Below, piece after piece: positions 17,354-26,625 of a DNA stretch of 64,000 nucleotides (its first letter is position 1; each line of letters begins with the position of its first letter). The notes below the pieces were generated by a model. The model made no database searches, was not told where the DNA came from, and worked only from the letters and a program-made list of their open reading frames with translations. A program made the position numbers and the translations under genes. Source of the stretch: Rhizobium metallidurans (GTDB lineage Bacteria; Pseudomonadota; Alphaproteobacteria; Rhizobiales; Rhizobiaceae); NCBI RefSeq assembly GCF_014196505.1, contig NZ_JACIDW010000006.1, positions 124,001-188,000 on the forward strand, in the 5' to 3' direction.

Positions 17354-17629
17354 ATGACATCCACTGGCAACAGCATCGATGCAGCGCTCTTGGAGCTCAG
17401 GCAGGCGATTTCGGCGCTCGACAGCGCCGTAGACGCCCGGATCGAGCGGCAGCGCGAGACCGGCGAGATCGAGGGCGAGGTTCGCCGCGTGCATGCCGAT
17501 CGCTCCAAGCTGGCGCAGGAGCTCGACCAGGCGGAATTCCGCGCGAACCGGCTGGAAGAGGTCAATCGCGAGGTGTCGCGTCGCCTGGTGACGGCGATGG
17601 AGACCATCCGCGCGGTTCTCGACCGCTAA
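17354..17629 (+). CDS. DUF4164 family coiled-coil protein
   Basis: A 91-residue, highly charged helical protein (LRQAISALDSAVDARIERQ, then HADRSKLAQELDQAEFRANRLEEVNREVSRRL), with heptad spacing typical of a coiled coil. It belongs to the rhizobial DUF4164 family that is always found just before zapA. A start at 17354 (MTSTGNSIDAAL) follows GGAAAG. It is 15 bases from zapA and probably co-transcribed, so a role in cell division or the divisome periphery is an inference from context. Confidence 0.85.
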   Translation: MTSTGNSIDAALLELRQAISALDSAVDARIERQRETGEIEGEVRRVHADRSKLAQELDQAEFRANRLEEVNREVSRRLVTAMETIRAVLDR

Positions 17630-17644
17630 TAAAGGGCTTAGGAC

Positions 17645-18022
17645 ATGGCGCAGGTAACGGTAATGATCGACGGCAAGGCCTATCGCATGGCCTGCGAAGA
17701 GGGACAGGAAGACCACCTGACCGATCTCGCCACCCGTTTCGACCGTTATGTCGGCCATCTCAAGGACCAGTTCGGCGAAATCGGCGATCTCCGTATCACC
17801 GTCATGGCCGGCATCATGATCATGGACGAGATCTCGGAGCTGACGCGGCGCGTCGCCAGCCTTGAAGATGAACTCAACAGCCTGCGCAGCAACCGCGACA
17901 CGGTGCTGGCCGCAACCAGCCGCACAGAAGAAAGCATCGCAGCCGCCATCGTCGAGGTCAGCAGCCAGCTGCGCGGGATCACCGACAAGCTGAACGGCCG
18001 GGCGCCCGCAGCGCTGAACTAG
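17645..18022 (+). CDS. zapA: Cell division protein ZapA
   Basis: A 125-residue cytoplasmic protein that bundles FtsZ filaments at mid-cell. The globular N-terminal part has the ZapA pattern VTVMIDGKAYRMACEEGQEDHLTDLA, followed by the long helix ITVMAGIMIMDEISELTRRVASLEDEL, which forms the tetramer coiled coil, and a low-complexity C-terminal extension common in alphaproteobacteria. It has an AAGGGCTTAGGAC leader. It is paired with the DUF4164 gene and followed by the 6S RNA gene, as usual in proteobacteria. Confidence 0.94.
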   Translation: MAQVTVMIDGKAYRMACEEGQEDHLTDLATRFDRYVGHLKDQFGEIGDLRITVMAGIMIMDEISELTRRVASLEDELNSLRSNRDTVLAATSRTEESIAAAIVEVSSQLRGITDKLNGRAPAALN

Positions 18023-18082
18023 CGCCGTGAATTAAATCAGGGACGTCCGCGTCAGCCTCTGGCGCGCGTCATGGATCGGTCT

Positions 18083-18088
18083 TATATA
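18083..18088 (+). promoter_or_regulatory. -10 element for 6S RNA
   Basis: TATATA about 7-10 bases before the predicted 5' end of the 6S RNA helix. No strong -35 match is seen at 17 bases spacing. Confidence 0.5.
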
Positions 18089-18092
18089 GCAG

Positions 18093-18252
18093 TTGCGATC
18101 TGCGCCTCTCGACAGGAACCACAATCCCTGGGGCCATACTCGATCCAAAGGGAGCTGTCCCTGGCCAGGCCCGTGGGCTTGGACATATGGCGCCCACCTA
18201 CGTTTGTAGGCACCCAGGATCGTAAACCTCCATCGGTTGCCGCGGATCGCAC
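18093..18252 (+). ncRNA. ssrS: 6S RNA (SsrS), regulator of RNA polymerase
   Basis: About 160 nt directly after zapA. The ends pair: TTGCGATCTGCG at the 5' end with CGCGGATCGCA at the 3' end (one G-U pair), forming the closing stem. Inside are the alphaproteobacterial 6S landmarks: CAATCCCTGGGGCCATACTC, the central bubble region with GGGAGCTGTCCCTGG and CAGGCCCGTGGGCTTGG, and the apical CACCTACGTTTGTAGGCAC. 6S RNA mimics an open promoter and traps the sigma70 holoenzyme in stationary phase. Location after zapA is the classical site, though fthC, which normally follows, is 29 kb away here. Confidence 0.88.
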
Positions 18253-18308
18253 TCTTGCTTCCCATCGCCCGTGATCGCGTCGCGCTTCGAACGCCCTGGC
18301 GTCCGGCC

Positions 18309-18767
18309 TTATTCGCCGCCGTTTTCCTTCATGCAGGTCATCAGCTCGGTGAACGCCTGCTCCGTGCCGGTCAGCGACAGGATGACGTCGATGCCGTTGG
18401 CGGTGACGGTCAGCTCCTTGCCGGAGGTCAAGGCGGTGACGGTCGGCGCATCGTTCGGGACGTCGATCGTCACGGTCTTGTCGCTGTCGGCGGTCGAGGA
18501 GAATTCCGCGGCGGCGGCGCCATCCACGGACCATGTACCCTTGACGCGCTCGCCCTTGGTGATCGCGAAGGCGTCCGCATTGGCAAACAGGGCCAGCTTG
18601 TCGCCGACCGCGAGGTAGCCGATGCCGGTGCGGTTGTTCTGGGCAAGGCAGCCGATGAAGCTGTCGCCATCCATCATCGGGGTGACGCCGAAATCGGCCG
18701 CGCGGGCCGTGGCCATGGAGAGCAGGGTGGCCGCAACAAGCGTGGCCGCCGCGAGGATATGCTTCAT
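18309..18767 (-). CDS. Hypothetical periplasmic protein
   Basis: A 152-residue exported protein. Residues 1-23 form a signal peptide (MKHILAAATLVAATLLSMA...ARA-ADFG) with an AxA cleavage site. The mature part is about 129 residues, beta-rich in appearance, with two cysteines (in GCLAQNN and MTCMKENGG) that could form a disulfide in the periplasm. The start at 18767 has AAGGAAG six bases upstream. No family could be named. It is convergent with the 6S RNA gene. Confidence 0.75.
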   Translation of the reverse strand: MKHILAAATLVAATLLSMATARAADFGVTPMMDGDSFIGCLAQNNRTGIGYLAVGDKLALFANADAFAITKGERVKGTWSVDGAAAAEFSSTADSDKTVTIDVPNDAPTVTALTSGKELTVTANGIDVILSLTGTEQAFTELMTCMKENGGE

Positions 18768-19323
18768 ATGACTTCCTTGTTGCGCGGGTACTGGCACGGC
18801 CGCCGAAGGTCGCGCACTCGATCGCATCGGCGCGTCTCTACTGCCGTATGCCGGGTTTGCTGGCAATGGGGCCGCCGGCTGTTTTCGGCGAAAAGCGGTG
18901 TGTCGACGTGCCTTCGGGGATGGTTCTGGCGCGCTGTCGCAGGGGTGTGGAGAATGTATGCGCTGAGTGCATTGGAGGAAATTCGTGTTTTTGCAGCCGG
19001 GGATTGCCGCATATCCGTAATTCCAAGCAGATATCCGTCGATTAAAACGGTTAAAACACTTTAATGAATGTGGCCGGGGCGGCCTCGTTCCGCGGAGATC
19101 GGGGCGAAAGTTCCTGAAAAGGGCGGCTTTCTGAAACGTTTACGGCTTTTTCAGGGGCAAAAATATTAAGCAGCACCGGTTTAGTCATGCGCTGAACGCA
19201 TGGGTGTTCTGATGCTTTAGCGCTGTTCGCCGACGGGGAGGACGCCTATATTCACATCAACAGAGAGACACGGGCAGCAAACGCGCTGCCAGGCGCTGAA
19301 AGCCCTAGGAAAGGGGATTTACC
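18768..19323. other. 556-base intergenic region before the DUF1127 gene
   Basis: No ORF with a credible start is seen. The left part must hold the promoter of the periplasmic protein gene on the minus strand; the right part holds the DUF1127 promoter and a 65-base leader containing the small hairpin GGCAGC / GCTGCC. A weak palindrome CCTGAAAA / TTTTCAGG lies near 19112-19154. Nothing else is explained. Confidence 0.5.
19246..19251 (+). promoter_or_regulatory. Candidate -10 element of the DUF1127 gene
   Basis: CTATAT, the rhizobial -10 consensus, 73 bases before the start codon. The -35 region is not a good match, suggesting an activator. Confidence 0.4.
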
Positions 19324-19467
19324 ATGAACGTAGCACGCTCCTTCAATAACTGGCGCAAGTATCGTCAGACCATCAACGAACTCGGCCGCATGTCCAACCG
19401 TGCGCTCAGCGATCTCGGCATCAACCGCGCCGACATCGAGCGCGTTGCCCGCGACGCCACGCGCTAA
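19324..19467 (+). CDS. DUF1127 domain small protein
   Basis: A 47-residue basic protein: MNVARSFNNWRKYRQTINEL followed by the DUF1127 core GRMSNRALSDLGINRADIERVAR. Small Arg-rich DUF1127 proteins in Agrobacterium and Brucella affect phosphate and carbon metabolism, RNA turnover and stress survival, and are often controlled by LysR-type VtlR/LsrB and AbcR small RNAs. The start follows AAAGGGG by about six bases. Single-gene unit with its own terminator. Confidence 0.92.
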   Translation: MNVARSFNNWRKYRQTINELGRMSNRALSDLGINRADIERVARDATR

Positions 19468-19503
19468 CACGCGACCGCCGCTCCTGGCGAGCGGAGACAT
19501 TTC

Positions 19504-19541
19504 AAACGCCCGTTGCGTTGAGCCGCGGGCGTTTTGCTTTT
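19504..19541 (+). terminator. Intrinsic terminator of the DUF1127 gene
   Basis: Stem AAACGCCCG / CGGGCGTTT with a 13-base loop, followed by TTGCTTTT. Confidence 0.85.
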
Positions 19542-19614
19542 CCGGCTTCCGATTTGCGGTCGGGAGCTTCCGGCGGGAGCCGGTTTTGCTTGCGAAGCGA
19601 GCGTTGCTGGCGAT

Positions 19615-20214
19615 ATGGCAATGGCCATGTTTTCACTTATCCGCACCGAGACACTCGAGCAGATCGTCAAGAAGAGCCGGTTTCTGGCTGTCGCGGCGCC
19701 GATCGGCTCCGAGGAGGATGCCCGGACATTTCTGGCGGCGCATGCGGATCCCGCCGCCAATCACAATTGCTGGGCATGGCGGATCGGCCAGAGCTATCGG
19801 TTCAACGACGATGGCGAACCGAGCGGAACCGCCGGCAAGCCGATCCTGCAGGCGATCGACGGGCAATCGCTCGACCGGGTGGCCGTCGTCGTCACCCGCT
19901 GGTTCGGCGGCGTGCTGCTTGGAACCGGCGGGCTGATCCGCGCCTATGGTGGCACGGCGGCGGCCTGCCTGAGAGCGGCGACGCTGGTCGAGCTGGTCGC
20001 GACCGTCGAGGCCGAGATCGCGGTGAATTTCTCCGATCTTGCCTTGGTCAAGGCGCGGATAGCGGCCTCGGCCGGCGTGCGCGTCGTGGCCGAGGTGTTC
20101 GTGGACGCGGGGGCGCTGCTGACACTGTCCATCCCGGAAGCCGTGGCGCCCGAGACCGCGCGGATGCTCAGCGACGCCACCAGCGGCCGCGTTATTCTTG
20201 CAGTGCAGCAATGA
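19615..20214 (+). CDS. IMPACT (YigZ/UPF0029) family protein
   Basis: A 199-residue protein with the IMPACT N-terminal domain: KKSRFLAVAAPIGSEEDARTFL, then HNCWAWRIG, DDGEPSGTAGKPIL and the signature VVVTRWFGGVLLGTGGLIRAYG (about residues 85-106). A C-terminal ferredoxin-like domain follows. Bacterial members (YigZ) are thought to act around translation or proline peptidase regulation; their role is unclear. Start is uncertain: ATG 19615 and ATG 19627 are both possible and neither has a good ribosome binding site; a further in-frame start lies at 19534. Confidence 0.88.
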   Translation: MAMAMFSLIRTETLEQIVKKSRFLAVAAPIGSEEDARTFLAAHADPAANHNCWAWRIGQSYRFNDDGEPSGTAGKPILQAIDGQSLDRVAVVVTRWFGGVLLGTGGLIRAYGGTAAACLRAATLVELVATVEAEIAVNFSDLALVKARIAASAGVRVVAEVFVDAGALLTLSIPEAVAPETARMLSDATSGRVILAVQQ

Positions 20215-20435
20215 GCCGTGGGGTGAGCGGCGGTCCGCGGTTGACATTCGCGATATTTTTTCAGGTTCCAGATTCGACGGAATGCCCTGCGCGCTCGCGG
20301 TTTCAGCGATGATCGTCATGCGATGCGTTGACGTTCCCGTCATTGTGACGGAGACTTCGCTTGCTTGCTGCAGCGCGAGTGATAGGTATTCGCGCATAAT
20401 ATCGATTAGATTCTTAATTCTCAGGAGATTATGAG

Positions 20436-21455
20436 ATGCAGCTTGGTATGGTTGGCTTGGGCCGCATGGGCAGCTTCATGGTCCAGCGCTTGATGCGCGA
20501 TGGCCATGAATGCGTGGTCTACGACGCGAAGACGGAAAGCGTGAACGATCTGGTCGGCAAGGGCGCCGTCGGCAGCGCTTCGCTGGAAGAATTCGTTTCG
20601 AAGCTGTCGCGTCCGCGCGCCGTGTGGCTGATGCTGCCGGCGGCCATCACCGACAAGGTGATCGCGCAGATCACGCCGCTGCTCGACAGCGACGACATCA
20701 TCATCGACGGCGGCAACTCCTATTACCACGACGACATCCGCCGTGGCGGCGAACTGACGGCCAAGGGCCTGCACTATGTCGACGTCGGCACCAGCGGCGG
20801 CGTCTTCGGTCTCGAGCGCGGCTATTGCCTGATGATCGGCGGCGAAAAGCCGGTGGTCGACTCGCTGTCGCCGATCTTCAAGTCGCTGGCGCCGGGCGTC
20901 GGCAACGTCGCGCCTTCGGCACATCGCCCCGATCAGGCCGGCAGCACGGCCGAGCAGGGCTATCTGCATTGCGGTCCGCACGGCGCGGGCCACTTCGTCA
21001 AGATGGTGCATAACGGCATCGAATACGGCCTGATGGCCGCCTATGCCGAAGGCTTCAACATCCTGAAGCGCGCCAATATCGGTGCTGCCACGCATGAAGT
21101 CGATGCCGAGACGGCGCCGATCGCCAATCCGGAGCACTACCAGTACGACTTCAACCTGCAGGACGTCGCCGAAGTCTGGCGTCGCGGCAGCGTCATCACC
21201 TCCTGGCTGCTCGACCTGACCTCGGACGCATTGCATGCCGATCCGGTGCTCGGCGCCTATGCCGGCCGCGTGTCGGATTCGGGCGAAGGCCGCTGGACGA
21301 TCATGGCCGCCATCGACGAAAGCGTGCCGACACCGGTGCTGAGTGCCGCGCTCTACAGCCGCTTCTCCTCGCGCGACAACGACGAATTCGCCAACAAGGT
21401 ACTGTCGGCCATGCGCGCCGGCTTCGGCGGCCACGTCGAAAAGCCCAAGGCGTAA
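20436..21455 (+). CDS. gnd: 6-phosphogluconate dehydrogenase, decarboxylating (short form)
   Basis: A 339-residue oxidoreductase that converts 6-phosphogluconate to ribulose 5-phosphate and CO2 in the pentose phosphate pathway. It opens with the Rossmann motif GLGRMGSFMVQRLMRDGH and has DGGNSYYHDDIRRG, the substrate/catalytic region GTSGGVFGLERGYCLMIGG and GHFVKMVHNGIEYGLMAAYAEG. At about 340 residues it is the short type, often NAD-preferring, not the 470-residue NADP type. The start has CAGGAG 6 bases upstream. Single gene with a strong terminator overlapping the upstream part of the next frame. Confidence 0.95.
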   Translation: MQLGMVGLGRMGSFMVQRLMRDGHECVVYDAKTESVNDLVGKGAVGSASLEEFVSKLSRPRAVWLMLPAAITDKVIAQITPLLDSDDIIIDGGNSYYHDDIRRGGELTAKGLHYVDVGTSGGVFGLERGYCLMIGGEKPVVDSLSPIFKSLAPGVGNVAPSAHRPDQAGSTAEQGYLHCGPHGAGHFVKMVHNGIEYGLMAAYAEGFNILKRANIGAATHEVDAETAPIANPEHYQYDFNLQDVAEVWRRGSVITSWLLDLTSDALHADPVLGAYAGRVSDSGEGRWTIMAAIDESVPTPVLSAALYSRFSSRDNDEFANKVLSAMRAGFGGHVEKPKA

Positions 21456-21479
21456 ACCATTCAGCAATAATGCTTATCC

Positions 21480-21516
21480 AAGCCCGCGCCGCCGCAAGCC
21501 GCGCGGGCTTTTCTTT
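21480..21516 (+). terminator. Intrinsic terminator of gnd
   Basis: Ten-base stem AAGCCCGCGC / GCGCGGGCTT with an 11-base loop followed by TTCTTT. Its position is one reason to reject an MscS start at 21470. Confidence 0.92.
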
Positions 21517-21562
21517 CCCGCGCTTCAATATAAGCTATGCTATATATGTTGGAGGGCTGGCG

Positions 21563-23761
21563 ATGGGTCTGGGGTTCGGCGCACGCGTTATGAAGCGGCT
21601 TCCGCCGCTAGTTGCATTCATGATGACCAGCTGGGGGGCCGTGGCGCAGACGCCGCCGGCCGCTTCGACAGCAACGGTGCCGCCGCCCGCCGAGGTGCGG
21701 CAGATATTCGAGCTGATGGAAAAGCCCGCCGTCAAGCAATGGATGGCAACGCAGGCGCCCACCCAACCACTTGCCCAACCAGCCGCGCAGCCATCGGCCC
21801 CGGCATCGACGGCGGCGCCGGCTCAACCGGCTGCACCCGCTGGCGAGATGTCCGGTGAACAGATGTCGGTGCTGGCGGAATTCCTCGGTCATACCCGCAC
21901 GCATTTCAACCTGGTGTCCGGCGCGGCGATGACGCTGCCTGACGAGGTGGAGAATGCTTCCGAGATCGTCGAGCGCGAGGTCCAGCCGAGCGGCTGGGCT
22001 GTCGTTTCGTTCGAGCTTCTGGCTCTGTTCCTGGCCGGCGCGGTCGCCGAAGTGGTGTTCCGGATGATCGTGCCGCGCCCGCGCATCAAACAGGAGGATG
22101 GCGCGGTGACCACGGTCGCGCATCATGCGGCGACCAATCTCAGTTACCGGGTGGTGCCGGCGCTGGTGTTCTGCATCGCGACGCTCGTTCCGCTCGTGCT
22201 CTTCAACTGGCCGCCGATCACGCAATCGCTGGCGATCGCGGTCGCCATCGCGCTGATCGTCTCTCGCGTCACCATCTCGGTCGGCCGCATCCTGGTGTCG
22301 CTGGTGACGCTGCCGCATGCCGACGGCGCGCGCGACGTCTCGCGCGAAACGGCGATGTTCTGGTTCAAGCGCAGCTGCACGTTCATCATCTATTTCGTGT
22401 TCGGCTGGGCGCTGATCCAGCTCCTGGCACCATTGGGCTTTTCCAACGGGTCGCGCTATCTCGTGGCCTATGTGCTCGGGCTGGGGCTGCTCGCCATCGC
22501 CACGGAAGCGGTCTGGTCGCGTCCGGCCGAGGGCGGACATAAGAGCGCCACGGCATCCTGGATGCTGACGATCTATTTCGTGGCGCTCTGGCTGCTCTGG
22601 GTGGCGGGCTTCAATCTCTTGCTGTGGATCGGTATCTATCTCGTCCTCTTGCCGCGTGTCCTGCGCATCTCGACGCTCGCCGTGCGGTCGCTCGACAAGG
22701 CCGAGGCCGGGTTCGTCGCCAGGAAGCGGATCGCGGCGGTGCTGTTTGATCGCGGCGTGCGGGCCATCATCATCACCATCGCGGCCATCTGGCTCGGCCG
22801 CATTCTCGGCTTCGCGGCCGACCGGATGGCGGCCGGCGAGACGATGGTCGACCGGATCGTGCGCGGTTCCGTCGGTGGCATCGTCATCCTGCTCGCGGCC
22901 GACCTGGTCTGGCATTTGGCGCGCGCCTATATCAACGGCAGGCTGGCGGACTCGTCTCTCGAAGGGACGATCAGCGATGACGAGAAGGCGAGGCGCGCTC
23001 GGCTGCAGACGCTGTTGCCAATCTTCCGCAATATCCTCGCCGTCGTCATCGCGGTCATCGCCGTGCTGATGGTGCTGTCCGGCCTCGGCGTCGAGATCGG
23101 GCCGCTGATCGCCGGCGCCGGCGTCGTCGGTGTCGCCGTCGGTTTCGGGGCGCAGACCATCGTCAAGGATGTGATCAGCGGCATGTTCTATCTCTGGGAC
23201 GATGCCTTCCGCGTCGGCGAATATATCGAGAGCGGCAGCCACAAGGGCGTGGTCGAGGCCTTCAGCCTGCGATCCGTCAAGCTGCGCCACCATCGCGGGC
23301 CGCTGACGACGGTGCCGTTCGGGACGCTCGGCGCGGTCCGCAACCTCAACCGCGACTGGACGATCGACAAGATCACCCTCAACGTCACCTATGACACCGA
23401 TCTCGTGCTGGCCAAGAAGGTGATCAAGCAGATCGGCCAGAAGCTGCTCGACAATCCCGATTACGCGCCTCACATCATCGAGACGCTGAAGATGAAGGGC
23501 GTCGAGCAATTCGGTGAATTCGCGATCGTCATCCGCCTGGCGATGATGACGAAGCCCGGCGAGCAGTTCGTCATCCGCCGCAACGCGCTGGCGATGATCC
23601 GCACGGCCTTCAAGGAGAACGGCATCGAATTCGCCGTTCCCACGCTGCAGGTTTCGAGCGAGGGGCACGATGCCGACGCCAACGCGGCGGCGGCGCGCTA
23701 TGCCGCGCAGAAGACCAACCAGGCCGCGGCCGCGGCTGCGGGGACCGAGCCGGCGGCATAA
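21563..23761 (+). CDS. Mechanosensitive ion channel, MscS family (large)
   Basis: A 732-residue inner-membrane channel that opens on membrane tension to release solutes. After a signal-like N-terminus (ending near AVAQ) comes a Pro/Ala/Gln-rich periplasmic stretch, then about eight to ten membrane helices, and the MscS pore/beta domain from about residue 500: GAGVVGVAVGFGAQTIVKD (pore helix), FYLWDDAFRVGEYIE and TVPFGTLGAVRNLNRDW. A C-terminal Ala-rich tail ends it. ATG 21563 is selected because GGAGGG lies eight bases upstream; a longer frame would start before the gnd terminator. Confidence 0.9.
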   Translation: MGLGFGARVMKRLPPLVAFMMTSWGAVAQTPPAASTATVPPPAEVRQIFELMEKPAVKQWMATQAPTQPLAQPAAQPSAPASTAAPAQPAAPAGEMSGEQMSVLAEFLGHTRTHFNLVSGAAMTLPDEVENASEIVEREVQPSGWAVVSFELLALFLAGAVAEVVFRMIVPRPRIKQEDGAVTTVAHHAATNLSYRVVPALVFCIATLVPLVLFNWPPITQSLAIAVAIALIVSRVTISVGRILVSLVTLPHADGARDVSRETAMFWFKRSCTFIIYFVFGWALIQLLAPLGFSNGSRYLVAYVLGLGLLAIATEAVWSRPAEGGHKSATASWMLTIYFVALWLLWVAGFNLLLWIGIYLVLLPRVLRISTLAVRSLDKAEAGFVARKRIAAVLFDRGVRAIIITIAAIWLGRILGFAADRMAAGETMVDRIVRGSVGGIVILLAADLVWHLARAYINGRLADSSLEGTISDDEKARRARLQTLLPIFRNILAVVIAVIAVLMVLSGLGVEIGPLIAGAGVVGVAVGFGAQTIVKDVISGMFYLWDDAFRVGEYIESGSHKGVVEAFSLRSVKLRHHRGPLTTVPFGTLGAVRNLNRDWTIDKITLNVTYDTDLVLAKKVIKQIGQKLLDNPDYAPHIIETLKMKGVEQFGEFAIVIRLAMMTKPGEQFVIRRNALAMIRTAFKENGIEFAVPTLQVSSEGHDADANAAAARYAAQKTNQAAAAAAGTEPAA

Positions 23762-23768
23762 ATGGCGG

Positions 23769-23790
23769 GCCGGCATCTTCGGATGCCGGC
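23769..23790 (+). terminator. UUCG hairpin after the MscS gene
   Basis: Perfect nine-base stem GCCGGCATC / GATGCCGGC closed by a TTCG tetraloop, 8 bases after the stop codon. No T-run follows, so it is either a weak terminator or a 3' RNA-stability hairpin. Part of the right arm is repeated just downstream (gatgccggcag). Confidence 0.55.
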
Positions 23791-24021
23791 AGTCGATGCC
23801 GGCAGTGGCCCTTCGAAGAATTTAACCTTACGAAAATACAATATTGAAATCTCTGTCCGCGCGCCAAAAATGCCCCAATTGGAGATAAAGCAGGCGTCGT
23901 TAGACGGCATTGGGTAGTGTTGCCATGTATTCGAGGGCTTGCGTCCAAGAACTTACATGTAGCTTATGTTAGATGTCCAAGACATGATTTCCGCTCATAT
24001 GTAGGTTTACGACGGTCCGTG

Positions 24022-26625
24022 ATGTCGAAGCACGCCAACTTGGAAGAGATTGAAGTTATAGAAGAATCCGCGATCGCGCGATTTTTCAGCCGATATCGGA
24101 CACATCTGACGGCGCTGGCGACGCTCGCCGTGTTCTGCATGGTCGGTTTCGCGATCGAGCGGCTGACGACCGAGGTGCGTTACGAGGACGTGGTGCAGGC
24201 GCTGGCCGATACCAGGATCAGCTCGATCGTGCTGGCACTGTTCTTCACGGCCCTCAGCTTCCTGGCCCTGGTGTTCTACGACGTCAACGCCATCGAGTAT
24301 GTCGGCAGGAAACTGCCGTTCCCGCAGGTCGCCCTGACCGCGTTTTCCGCCTATGCCGTCGGCAACACGGCGGGCTTCGGCGCGCTCAGCGGCGGCGCGA
24401 TCCGCTACCGCGCCTATTCCAGGCTTGGACTGACGCCCGAGGAGATCGGCCGCGTCATCGCTTTCGTCACCATCGCCTTCGGGCTGGGGCTGGCTGGCGT
24501 CGGCTCCATCGCGCTTCTGGCGATCGCCGACGAGATCGCGCCGCTCATCGATGTCAGCAGCTGGGTTCTGCGCCTCATCGGCGGGGCGATCGTGCTGGTG
24601 CTGGCGGCGGGCGTCGTGCTCGGCCGTGGCGGACGGGCGCTCAGCGTCGGGCGCTTTTCGCTGCGGCTGCCGGATTCCGCCACCTGGTCGCGGCAGTTCC
24701 TGGTCGCCGCCTTCGATATCGCGGCGTCGGCCACCGTTCTCTACGTTCTCCTGCCGCAAACGGCGATCGGCTGGCCGGTGTTTCTCGCCGTCTACGCGAT
24801 CGCCGTCGGGCTCGGCGTGCTCAGCCATGTGCCGGCCGGCCTCGGCGTGTTCGAGACCGTCATCATCGCGGCGCTCGGCAGCGCCGTGAATATCGACGCC
24901 GTGCTCGGCTCGCTGGTTCTCTACCGCCTGATCTATCATGTCGTGCCGCTGTTGCTCGCGGTTCTGGCGGTCTCGGCCACCGAGCTTCGCCGCTTCGCGG
25001 ACCATCCCGTCGCATCCGGGTTCCGCCGGATCGGCATCCGGCTGATGCCGCAGCTCCTGTCGGCGCTGTCGCTGCTGCTCGGTGTCATGCTGATCTTCTC
25101 GAGCGTCACGCCGACGCCGGATTCCAACCTGGAGTTTCTCGCCAATTACCTGCCGCTGCCGATCGTCGAGGGCGCGCATTTCCTCTCGAGCCTCGCCGGC
25201 CTGGCGCTGGTCGTCGCCGCGCGCGGCCTTGGCCAGAAGCTCGACGGCGCATGGTGGATCTCGATCTTCTCTGCCGCCGCCGCGCTCATGCTGTCGCTGC
25301 TGAAGGCCGTCGCCCTCGTCGAGGCGTCGTTCCTGGGCTTTCTGATCTTCGGCCTGCTCGTCAGTCGCCGGCTGTTCCGGCGTCGCGCCTCGCTGCTCAA
25401 TCAGACGCTGACCGCGTCATGGCTGACGGCGATCGCCGTGGTCTGCGTCGGCGCCGTGGTGATCCTGCTCTTCGTCTACCGCGACGTCGACTACAGCAAC
25501 GAGCTATGGTGGCAGTTCGAGTTCGCCGAAGAGGCGCCGCGCGGCCTGCGCGCCGTGCTGGGGATCACCATCATCTCCACCGCCATCGCCGTCTTCAGCC
25601 TGCTGCGGCCGGCCACGACCCGGCTCGAGCCGGCATCGGACGAGGCGCTGGAGCGCGCCGTCGATATCGTCGAGAAGCAGCGCTACGCCGACGCCAATCT
25701 GGTGCGCATGGGCGACAAGAGCGTGATGTTCTCCGAGAGAGGCGACGCCTTCATCATGTACGGACGCCAGGGGCGTTCGTGGATCGCGCTGTTCGACCCG
25801 ATCGGCGACCGCAGCGCCATGCCCGAACTCGTGTGGCGTTTCGTCGAGACGGCTCGCGCCTCCGGCTGCCGCGCCGTGTTCTACCAGATCTCGCCGGCGC
25901 TGCTTTCGCATTGCGCCGATGCCGGGCTCCGGGCCTTCAAACTCGGCGAACTCGCCGTCTCGGATCTCTCGACCTTCGAGATGAAGGGCGGGAAATGGGC
26001 GAACCTGCGGCAGACCGCGAGCCGCGCCCAGCGCGACGGACTGACCTTCGAGGTGGTCGCGCCGGAAGACGTGCCCGGCGTGATGGACGAACTGGCGGCG
26101 GTTTCCAACGCTTGGCTTTCCGACCACAACGCCAAGGAAAAGGGCTTCTCGCTCGGCGCGTTCACGCCGGATTACATTCTCGCCCAACCCGTCGGGATCC
26201 TGAGGCTCGAAGGCAAGATCGTCGCCTTCGCCAATATCCTCATCACCGGCGCCAAGGACGAGGGAACGATCGACCTGATGCGCTTTTCGCCGGACGCGCC
26301 CAAGGGCTCGATGGACTTCCTGTTCGTGCAGATCATGGAGTATCTGCGGGCCGAGGGCTTCGCGCATTTCAACCTCGGCATGGCGCCGCTTTCGGGCATG
26401 TCGAAGCGCGAGACGGCGCCGGTATGGGACCGGATCGGCAGCACCGTGTTCGAGCACGGCGAACGCTTCTACAACTTCAAGGGCCTCAGGGCCTTCAAAT
26501 CCAAGTTTCACCCTCAATGGCACCCGCGATATCTCGCGGTGTCCGGAGGAGGCAATCCGATGATCGCCCTGATGGACGCGACGCTCCTGATCGGCGGTGG
26601 ATTGAAAGGGGTCGTAAGGAAATGA
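24022..26625 (+). CDS. lpiA: Lysylphosphatidylglycerol synthase/flippase (MprF/LpiA)
   Basis: An 867-residue membrane enzyme that transfers lysine from lysyl-tRNA to phosphatidylglycerol and flips the product, lowering negative surface charge and protecting against acid and cationic peptides. The N-terminal half (about 30-500) has about twelve to fourteen membrane helices, including GNTAGFGALSGGAIRYR; the cytoplasmic synthase domain (DUF2156) starts near 543 with MGDKSVMFSERGDAFIMYG and ends in HFNLGMAPLSGM. In rhizobia it is called lpiA (low-pH-inducible). It overlaps acvB by ATGA, the known lpiA-acvB pair. Start 24022 is the conserved MSKHANLEE; the upstream open frame is not. Confidence 0.94.
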   Translation: MSKHANLEEIEVIEESAIARFFSRYRTHLTALATLAVFCMVGFAIERLTTEVRYEDVVQALADTRISSIVLALFFTALSFLALVFYDVNAIEYVGRKLPFPQVALTAFSAYAVGNTAGFGALSGGAIRYRAYSRLGLTPEEIGRVIAFVTIAFGLGLAGVGSIALLAIADEIAPLIDVSSWVLRLIGGAIVLVLAAGVVLGRGGRALSVGRFSLRLPDSATWSRQFLVAAFDIAASATVLYVLLPQTAIGWPVFLAVYAIAVGLGVLSHVPAGLGVFETVIIAALGSAVNIDAVLGSLVLYRLIYHVVPLLLAVLAVSATELRRFADHPVASGFRRIGIRLMPQLLSALSLLLGVMLIFSSVTPTPDSNLEFLANYLPLPIVEGAHFLSSLAGLALVVAARGLGQKLDGAWWISIFSAAAALMLSLLKAVALVEASFLGFLIFGLLVSRRLFRRRASLLNQTLTASWLTAIAVVCVGAVVILLFVYRDVDYSNELWWQFEFAEEAPRGLRAVLGITIISTAIAVFSLLRPATTRLEPASDEALERAVDIVEKQRYADANLVRMGDKSVMFSERGDAFIMYGRQGRSWIALFDPIGDRSAMPELVWRFVETARASGCRAVFYQISPALLSHCADAGLRAFKLGELAVSDLSTFEMKGGKWANLRQTASRAQRDGLTFEVVAPEDVPGVMDELAAVSNAWLSDHNAKEKGFSLGAFTPDYILAQPVGILRLEGKIVAFANILITGAKDEGTIDLMRFSPDAPKGSMDFLFVQIMEYLRAEGFAHFNLGMAPLSGMSKRETAPVWDRIGSTVFEHGERFYNFKGLRAFKSKFHPQWHPRYLAVSGGGNPMIALMDATLLIGGGLKGVVRK

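Noticed and set aside
20421..21467. Long minus-strand open frame opposite gnd
   Set aside because: Antisense frame of a confidently identified enzyme; composition is abnormal for a protein and no start signal is seen.
21608..23776. A 722-codon minus-strand frame opposite the MscS gene
   Set aside because: Same reason: Arg/His/Asp-rich mirror frame with no recognisable domain.
25251..26621. A long upstream extension in the acvB frame
   Set aside because: The real acvB start is the ATG at 26622 with a signal peptide directly after it; the upstream part is the wrong frame of lpiA.
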